The translations under genes were made by a program, and so were the position numbers. A stretch of 64,000 bases of DNA, taken from assembly GCA_946415365.1 (NCBI GenBank), contig CAMKSE010000010.1, positions 62,001-126,000 on the forward strand, read 5' to 3'. Every line of letters starts with the position of its first letter. Positions within the stretch are counted from its first letter, which is position 1. Of this stretch, positions 58,122 through 64,000 are shown in pieces. Under the pieces are notes generated by a model. That model was not told the origin of the DNA, did no database searches, and worked only from the letters and a program-made list of their open reading frames with translations. This stretch comes from an uncultured Prevotellaceae bacterium (GTDB lineage Bacteria > Bacteroidota > Bacteroidia > Bacteroidales > Bacteroidaceae).

Positions 58122-60230
58122 ATGAAACAATCAATTAATACAAAGATGCGTATGACAAGGAAGATCTTTCTTGCGGTAATGGCTGGGATAGTCCTTACCG
58201 CGTGCAGCGACCAGATCGCTGACACCCCTCCTGTTGTGAACTCTCCGGAGACACAGGGAACACCTATTATGTTTGGACCGGAATCATCGGAATCCAAAGG
58301 ATCTACCCGTGCCAATTTCACTGGTGCGGAAGCCGCTAACCTACTCAACAAGAAGTTCGTAGTGACGGGTTTCAAAGGATCGTCAACGGCCAGTGTCGGC
58401 TCCGTCGTTTTCGATAATTACCTCGTTGAGTACGAGGAGAATACGGCCTACACCACTGAGTCGAACACCAGGAACTGGGAGTATGTTGGCAAGGGGCTTA
58501 TCAAGCATGCCGAAGCCCACGGCATCACCAGTCAGTCCATGAAATACTGGGACTACAGCAAACCTCAGTACGATTACATCGCCTGGTCTACTGGTAAAAA
58601 GAACGCCATCTTCGAAGACACCGGCTCAGGCATTCCCGCCGGCAGTGTGCTGGTGTCAGCCATCGAACCCTCTTCGCTCGGCGCAGCCGCTTATTCTTAC
58701 ACAGGCAGGTCGGCCGACCTGATAGGCTGCTATATCTCCGACATCGTGACACGGAAGAAGGCACAGTATGGCGACGACCCCGTCACCCTCAAGTTCCGCA
58801 GTCTCGGATCGAAGGTGCGTATGGGTATCTATGAGACCATTCCCGGTTACTCGGTGCGCGACGTGCAGTTCTACAGCGCGTACAATACTGCCGATCGCAA
58901 CAGCTCGCCGAAGCTCTTCACGACCGATGCCGCCAGTCTCTTCTACAACTCCGGCACTTACACCGTCTATTATCCTACAGTTGATGCAGAAAGCGATCCC
59001 GACAACAACCAGGCCCACGTCAAGTTTGTCGGAACTGGCGATAAGTCTTCCATCGTCGAATTCGGTGGCCTGAACTACACCACTGCCGAGGAGAGTGAGA
59101 AGACCACCGGTGCCGCCTTCCTGGGCCGTTCGTCGAACGCTGCCTCTATGGCCGGTGAGGCAGAGGGCAACTACTTCACCCAGTACCTGCCCAACGAGAC
59201 CGGTACCAGCCTCAACCTCCGTGTGAACTACGTCCTTGAGTCCACCGACGGCTCTGGCGAGATCATCGAGGTGAAGGGAGCCTCCTGCCAGGTGCCCACC
59301 TTCTATACCCAGTGGAAGCCCGGCTATGCCTATACCTATTTATTTAAGATTAGCGACCGTACCAACGGCTACGCTACTGATGACGCGCACTACGACCCCA
59401 TTGGCGGAGGCACGACCGATAATACGCCTGCGGGCCTCTATCCCATTACCTTCGATGCCTTCGTGGTGAACGATGAGGACGCAGACCAGGCTCAGGAGAC
59501 CATCACCCTCGTCTCTACGCCCAGCATCACCACTTACATGGAGGGTCAGGTCGTGGTCAACAACAATGAGTACAAGATTACCGGCAAGCCCATCTACGTG
59601 ACCGTTGGCGAGAACAACGACCTCGTGACACTCTCCGCGTCGAATGCCGCCGTCTATAAGTTAGACGACAACTCCTGTACCGAGGCTGACATTATTGACG
59701 CCCTTACTTACAGTGCGGATAATACGGCATCGATCATCATCGGTCGCAATAATATTGGAATGACCAAGCAGAGCGCCACTCCGGTGAGCACGATTGAGAA
59801 TGGTGTCGATGGCAATCCCATCAACCTTGGCGCAAACAAGGCCGTCAAGTTCCAGCCTTCTGCCGGTACCTTTGCCTTTGTCTACACTCAGACTGCTCCC
59901 ACGGCCAATCAAGATGTTTATGTACCTGTCAGCAAGGTTGCGTATGATGATGTGACGGGTCTTTACCGCAATTTCAATCTGGAAGCCGCTTCGGGCACTG
60001 CCCAGGCCGGTGTGATCTATTTCAGCATGGATAGTGATGGTAAATTAAAGCATGAAGATACTATCAGCGTTGGAGATCCTGTTGACGGCTATTATGTTTA
60101 CACGTCCACTCCAGCCGAGAGGCATCCTTGCTTTGCTGGTGAGAAGGCCGTTGGCGGTCATGGATACTTCGACAAGTTTACCAAGAACAACGGCGTTTAC
60201 TACACCAAGGTCATCAAGGTTGTAAATTAA
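58122..60230 (+). CDS. Fimbrillin-family lipoprotein (first copy)
   Basis: 702 residues. Lipoprotein signal ending GIVLTAC. Fimbrillin-like blocks: IMFGPESSESKGSTRANFTG, ANLLNKKFVVTGFKG, ESNTRNWEYVGKGLIKHAEA, KYWDYSKPQYDYIAWS and YLPNETGTSLNLRVNY. These lipoproteins are exported, cleaved and polymerised by strand exchange into type V fimbriae. The region after SPETQG and the STRAN motif may be the processing site. The following gene encodes a paralogue with the same order of blocks. The C-terminal TKVIKVVN is shared with the paralogue's GVKVIKVQ. Confidence 0.85.
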   Translation: MKQSINTKMRMTRKIFLAVMAGIVLTACSDQIADTPPVVNSPETQGTPIMFGPESSESKGSTRANFTGAEAANLLNKKFVVTGFKGSSTASVGSVVFDNYLVEYEENTAYTTESNTRNWEYVGKGLIKHAEAHGITSQSMKYWDYSKPQYDYIAWSTGKKNAIFEDTGSGIPAGSVLVSAIEPSSLGAAAYSYTGRSADLIGCYISDIVTRKKAQYGDDPVTLKFRSLGSKVRMGIYETIPGYSVRDVQFYSAYNTADRNSSPKLFTTDAASLFYNSGTYTVYYPTVDAESDPDNNQAHVKFVGTGDKSSIVEFGGLNYTTAEESEKTTGAAFLGRSSNAASMAGEAEGNYFTQYLPNETGTSLNLRVNYVLESTDGSGEIIEVKGASCQVPTFYTQWKPGYAYTYLFKISDRTNGYATDDAHYDPIGGGTTDNTPAGLYPITFDAFVVNDEDADQAQETITLVSTPSITTYMEGQVVVNNNEYKITGKPIYVTVGENNDLVTLSASNAAVYKLDDNSCTEADIIDALTYSADNTASIIIGRNNIGMTKQSATPVSTIENGVDGNPINLGANKAVKFQPSAGTFAFVYTQTAPTANQDVYVPVSKVAYDDVTGLYRNFNLEAASGTAQAGVIYFSMDSDGKLKHEDTISVGDPVDGYYVYTSTPAERHPCFAGEKAVGGHGYFDKFTKNNGVYYTKVIKVVN

Positions 60231-60310
60231 TGCCTTTAATAATAGAAAATGTAATTTATTACATATATGAGACAATTAAAAGAATCAAATAACTAACAAA
60301 ACATTTTATT

Positions 60311-62320
60311 ATGAAAAAGAAATTATTCTTCGCAGCCGTGGCTCTCGTAGCGTTTGCCAGCTGCACAAGCGATGACTTCATTGGGGACGTTACTACTCCC
60401 CAGGACAATTCTCCGAGCGAATCTGACGCTATCGTATTCTCATCCGCCTCTCAGGGATCTACCCGTGCAAATCATATTGGCGCCGATGCAGCAGACCTGC
60501 TTGGTGGCAAGTTTATTGTTGGTGGTTTCAAAGGTAACGGTTCTTCCATGTCTGAAGTATTCAATAACTATTATGTGACTTGGACAGCAAACTCTGCAGG
60601 AAAAACTGAGTCTAATACCTCTGATTGGGAATATGTTGGAGCAACGGTTCAAGCTCCTTCAACACTGGAAGCAGGTGCTGTTCAGTCAATAAAATATTGG
60701 GACTATAGCACTTCTCAGTATGATTTTGCTGCTTATTCTACGGGAAAGTTGTCCTCTGCTAACGTTTTAACTACAGGAACGCCCTCAGCAGGTCAAGTTC
60801 TTATTTCTCCAATTACAAAAGCTAGTACTTATGCTGGCCCCACATATACGCTGAGAGGTGATGTGGCCGCATTGAAGGAGTGTTATATTTCCAATATGGT
60901 TACAGCTTATAAGGCTTCTGACTACCAGAAAGAAGTTCAGTTGACGTTCCGAAATCTTTCCTCTAAGGTTCGTGTAGCCCTTTATGAGACAATTCCTGGC
61001 TATTCTGTGAAGGATGTCAATTTCTACATTGAGGACAACTCAAGTAACAGTGATATTAAGGCAACAGGAACTGAGGACGGTCAACTGAATAACACTAACG
61101 TAACTTTATTCACTACTGGTACAGAAGCAACAGATGCGTTTTTTGAGTCAGGTATTTATACCGTCACTTTCCCAACAATTGGATCAGATAAAAAGACAAA
61201 TAGCGACTACAATATGGCTCATGTGTCATTCACTGCTGATGCAACAAATGGAAGTGGAAAAACTAAGGGTTTCGGTAGTCTGAATTATAATGCTAATGCA
61301 GAAAATAAGGAAGCAAGTGGGTCTTATCTTGGTCGTGCATCTAATAGCCCTTCTTTTGCGGGAACGGCAGATCCTTGGTATTTAAATGTTCTTCCCAACG
61401 AGACTGGGACAGTTCTCGAACTCCGCATTAATTATACTTTGCTTGCTACCGATGGTTCAGGTGAGGAAATTCATATTCACGGTGCTAAGGCATTTGTGCC
61501 AGCTATCTATGCTGCATGGAAGCCCAACTTTGCTTACACTTACCTCTTTAAGATTAGCGACAACACCAATGGTTGGACAAATCTTACTCCTACCGATCCT
61601 GCTGGTCTCTATCCTATTACTTTCGATGCTATAGTTATAGATTCTCAGGACAATAAGCAGACCACCGTAACTACAGTGGCTACACCGAGTATCACTACTT
61701 ATCAGAAGGGACATGATTATGCAGATGGCGATACTTATCTAGCTTCTAAGGGTGATATATATGTCCAAGTGATGAAGGATGGTAGTCTGCAGAAAGTGAA
61801 TGAGGGTGATGACGGCAAGACTTGTTCTGTATGGGAAATTACTACCATTTCTGGTTACGATGAAAATAAATATCCCATCACAGAGGCTTCCGTTATGGAT
61901 GCTTTAAATATTCCGGAAACGGCCACAAGCGGTGTGACCACTGGTCGTAATGGTATTATCCTGACTAAAGGGTCGTTAACTAAGAATGTCACCACCATTC
62001 CTGGAGTGGATGGTAATAATATTACCGTTGGTGAGGGCGATGCTGCTAAGTTTACACCAGCAGCAGGAAAGTATGCCATTACCTACAAGTACGATGCTAC
62101 AGCAGCAGCAACCAATCTCTACTCTGCTCAGACCTTTACCTCATCGAGCTCTGCTCCCGCAGACTGGGGTACCTCAGGTGTATGGTATGAGGATCCTAAT
62201 GGTGCGACTGCTGTCAGTGGCATTTTTGTTGCACCGACTGGGACGGATACCAAAACCTACTATAAGAAATACACCAATAGTAACATTATTTGGGGTGTAA
62301 AGGTAATTAAGGTTCAATAA
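60311..62320 (+). CDS. Fimbrillin-family lipoprotein (second copy)
   Basis: 669 residues. Lipoprotein signal MKKKLFFAAVALVAFASCTS. Same modules as the first copy: STRANHIGADAADLLGGKFI, ESNTSDWEYVG, KYWDYSTSQYDFAAYSTGK, NLSSKVRVALYETIPGYSVK and LYPITFDAIVIDSQD. It uses many more A/T-ending codons than the first copy and the rest of the operon, suggesting separate origin or recent gene conversion from another strain. It has an 80-bp AT-rich gap before it without a good -7 box, so it may be read through from upstream. A hairpin follows its stop. Confidence 0.85.
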   Translation: MKKKLFFAAVALVAFASCTSDDFIGDVTTPQDNSPSESDAIVFSSASQGSTRANHIGADAADLLGGKFIVGGFKGNGSSMSEVFNNYYVTWTANSAGKTESNTSDWEYVGATVQAPSTLEAGAVQSIKYWDYSTSQYDFAAYSTGKLSSANVLTTGTPSAGQVLISPITKASTYAGPTYTLRGDVAALKECYISNMVTAYKASDYQKEVQLTFRNLSSKVRVALYETIPGYSVKDVNFYIEDNSSNSDIKATGTEDGQLNNTNVTLFTTGTEATDAFFESGIYTVTFPTIGSDKKTNSDYNMAHVSFTADATNGSGKTKGFGSLNYNANAENKEASGSYLGRASNSPSFAGTADPWYLNVLPNETGTVLELRINYTLLATDGSGEEIHIHGAKAFVPAIYAAWKPNFAYTYLFKISDNTNGWTNLTPTDPAGLYPITFDAIVIDSQDNKQTTVTTVATPSITTYQKGHDYADGDTYLASKGDIYVQVMKDGSLQKVNEGDDGKTCSVWEITTISGYDENKYPITEASVMDALNIPETATSGVTTGRNGIILTKGSLTKNVTTIPGVDGNNITVGEGDAAKFTPAAGKYAITYKYDATAAATNLYSAQTFTSSSSAPADWGTSGVWYEDPNGATAVSGIFVAPTGTDTKTYYKKYTNSNIIWGVKVIKVQ

Positions 62321-62335
62321 ACTCCCTCCATAATA

Positions 62336-62366
62336 AGCTCGCTGGGGTTCGACTCCCCGGTGAGCT
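62336..62366 (+). terminator. Hairpin resembling a tRNA T-arm plus acceptor end
   Basis: AGCTCGCTGGGG (62336-62347), loop TTCGACT, CCCCGGTGAGCT (62355-62366); 12 pairs with two wobbles. There is no T run. The GGGGTTCGACTCCCC core is exactly a tRNA T-arm with 3' acceptor-like GTGAGCT-A, but the rest of a tRNA is absent and no CCA follows. It may terminate the fimbrial operon or be an attachment-site remnant. Confidence 0.45.
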
Positions 62367-62436
62367 ACGAAAGAAAGAAATAAAACAACTCTCACAGAGA
62401 GGCCGGGCCTCGTAGATGTGAAGAAGATAAAAAGTA

Positions 62437-64000
62437 ATGGGTATATATATAAATATAGGTAACACAGGATTCCAACGTGCAAGGAATAGTGAGTACGTTG
62501 ACAAATCCGGACTGATTGCTGTGGTGAATGGTACGCTTTTCACCGAGCGTTGTTTCAGTTGTGTGACCCGTTGCCGCCGTTTCGGAAAGTCGATGGCGGC
62601 TAAGATGCTGTATGCCTACTACGACCATTCCTGTGACTCGCGCAGCCTGTTCACAGATTTGAAAATAGCCCAAGACCCATTGTTTGAAAAGCATTTGAAC
62701 AAGTATCCTGCTATCTATCTTGACATGACGAACTTCGTGTCGAGATACGAAGGCGAAGATATCGTCGACAAAATAGATGCCGCCCTTTTAGCCGATGTGA
62801 GCAAAGCCTATCCTGATGTGCTTGTGGAGGAGGGTGACTGTCTGATGGATTATATGCTGAGAGTTAGTGAAATAAAGCAGCAGCAGTTCGTTTTCATCAT
62901 CGACGAGTGGGATGCAATCTGCCGCGAGTTCGCTCCTGACTCGAAGGCGATGGATGCATACGTTGGATGGTTGAGGCGAATGTTTAAGAGTCAGGATGCG
63001 ATGCGTGTGTTTGCCTGTGCTTACATGACAGGCATACTACCTATCAAGAAATATAAGACCGAGTCGGCACTGAACAACTTTATCGAGTATTCGATGGTGG
63101 AGCCTCGAAATATGAGCCAGTTCTTCGGCTTCACGAAAGACGAAGTATGTACACTGGCCTCACAGCACGGTATGGATTTCGACGAACTTGTGAAGTGGTA
63201 CGACGGATATCAGATCGGCGACGAGATGTCAATGTTCAATCCCAACTCCGTTATGCAAGCCTTGTATAGCGGTCGCTGTCGCAGTTTTTGGGCTTCAACG
63301 GGTGCTTACGATGCTGTAGCTCGCTATATCCAGATGAATTATGAGGGGTTGAAGGATGATATCATCAATATGTTGGCGGGAGGACGCAGTAAAGTTAACC
63401 CCACCAAGTTCCAGAACGACATGTCCATCATTCGCAGCAAGGACGATGTGCTGACGGTGCTCATCCATCTGGGATACCTCAGTTATGATTGGCGTAAGGA
63501 TGAGTGCTACATTCCCAATAAGGAGGTGGCAGGCGAGATGGTGAATGCCATTGAGGACAATAACTGGGCAGTTGTGGTTACTGCACTCCAAGCATCAGAA
63601 GAGCTACTTCAGGCTACGCTTGATGGTGACGAAGAGGCTGTGGCCCGTGGTGTGGATGCCGCTCATGACGAGAACACCAGCATTCTGAGCTATAACAACG
63701 AGAACTCGCTGGCATGTGTGCTGAGTATTGCCTACTATTATGCCAAGAACGACTATGTGATGCATCGTGAATTGGCCACGGGCAAGGGCTTCGCCGATAT
63801 CGTGCTCATTCCGAGGAAGAATGTTGAGTCTCCAGCCATTGTGTTGGAACTGAAATTCGACATGGATGCTGACTCTGCCATCAGTCAGATACACAGGAAA
63901 CAGTATTCCGCGAAAATAGCGCAGTATCAGGGCGACCTGCTTCTGGTGGGAATCAACTACGACAAGAATCTGAAAACCCATCAGTGCAAGATAGAGAAGA
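62437..64000 (+). CDS. AAA-ATPase-like / PD-(D/E)XK protein (3' end outside window)
   Basis: At least 521 residues, open to the last base. Start ATG 62437. SEYVDKSGLIAVVNGTLFTE and TRCRRFGKSMAAKML give the AAA-ATPase-like start and P-loop (RRFGKS). FVFIIDEWDAICREF is Walker B. The middle has GYLSYDWRKDECYIPNKEV. The C terminus shows GKGFADIVLIPRKN and AIVLELKFD, the D and ExK of the nuclease-like domain, and RKQYSAKIAQYQGDLLLVGI. The family (AAA-ATPase-like plus DUF1703-type nuclease) is highly expanded in Prevotella and Bacteroides; its function is not established. No promoter box was identified in the 70 bp upstream. Confidence 0.88.
   Translation, partial: MGIYINIGNTGFQRARNSEYVDKSGLIAVVNGTLFTERCFSCVTRCRRFGKSMAAKMLYAYYDHSCDSRSLFTDLKIAQDPLFEKHLNKYPAIYLDMTNFVSRYEGEDIVDKIDAALLADVSKAYPDVLVEEGDCLMDYMLRVSEIKQQQFVFIIDEWDAICREFAPDSKAMDAYVGWLRRMFKSQDAMRVFACAYMTGILPIKKYKTESALNNFIEYSMVEPRNMSQFFGFTKDEVCTLASQHGMDFDELVKWYDGYQIGDEMSMFNPNSVMQALYSGRCRSFWASTGAYDAVARYIQMNYEGLKDDIINMLAGGRSKVNPTKFQNDMSIIRSKDDVLTVLIHLGYLSYDWRKDECYIPNKEVAGEMVNAIEDNNWAVVVTALQASEELLQATLDGDEEAVARGVDAAHDENTSILSYNNENSLACVLSIAYYYAKNDYVMHRELATGKGFADIVLIPRKNVESPAIVLELKFDMDADSAISQIHRKQYSAKIAQYQGDLLLVGINYDKNLKTHQCKIEK

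Noticed and set aside
62336..62366. A tRNA gene
   Set aside because: Only T-arm and acceptor-like bases exist; anticodon and D arms are missing upstream.

Overview
The window looks like a chromosomal segment of a Bacteroidales bacterium, most likely Prevotella or a close relative. The evidence is the recurring Bacteroidetes -7 promoter motif TAnnTTTG ahead of many genes, a fused MurF-alanine racemase, a fused fucokinase/GDP-fucose pyrophosphorylase (Fkp), an UpxY-type antiterminator, a GSCFA protein, a fimbrillin operon and the absence of strong Shine-Dalgarno sites. The genus is inferred from gene content, not from a marker search.

The left part (1 to about 30.5 kb) is accessory. It holds a TrlF-like ATPase end, an ATPase plus HNH pair of Septu type (1170-3594), a WbuC-like cupin and an UpxY antiterminator. 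Next come a Lit-like metallopeptidase overlapping a large unknown gene (6080-8712), and an AAA ATPase overlapping a possible nuclease (9101-10820). A tight six-gene operon (10952-18556) encodes a DUF262 protein, a HEPN RNase-like protein, a double-GHKL histidine-kinase-like ATPase, a receiver protein, an unknown protein with an HxHxH motif and an adenine-N6 DNA methyltransferase. This operon is the best candidate for an undescribed defence system. Farther right are DUF1653, HicB-like and MraY/WecA-family genes, two paralogous AAA/nuclease-like ATPases, and much debris: pieces of VanZ, an AbiEi-type antitoxin, an S24 repressor, a serine recombinase and an internally deleted VapD. UpxY and the WecA-like gene usually bracket capsule loci; here defence genes lie between them.

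The right part (30.7-64 kb) is mostly housekeeping and higher in GC. It holds luxS, a Pfs-type nucleosidase and a SpoU rRNA methyltransferase on the minus strand, then a YfhO-like membrane protein overlapping fkp. After these come GSCFA, murF-alr, a hexuronate cluster (orphan EIIC-like GatC, exported KduI, ExuT-like MFS), a CotH/dockerin protein, an RNR C-terminal-like protein, folB, an amidase, MlaD, dnaA, a BtuB-like receptor and a fimbrial operon (OmpA/DUF3575, DUF5119, two fimbrillins). A AAA-ATPase/PD-(D/E)XK gene runs off the end.

Repeats are unusually rich. A mosaic family of intergenic elements carries two hairpins whose stems differ between copies but stay paired, while the loops are conserved. 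In addition, several short tandem repeats (ACTAGTnnn, GTTTATA, ATTGAAA, GGAGTCA) and a 58-bp perfect palindrome sit between genes and also inside five core genes, in frame.
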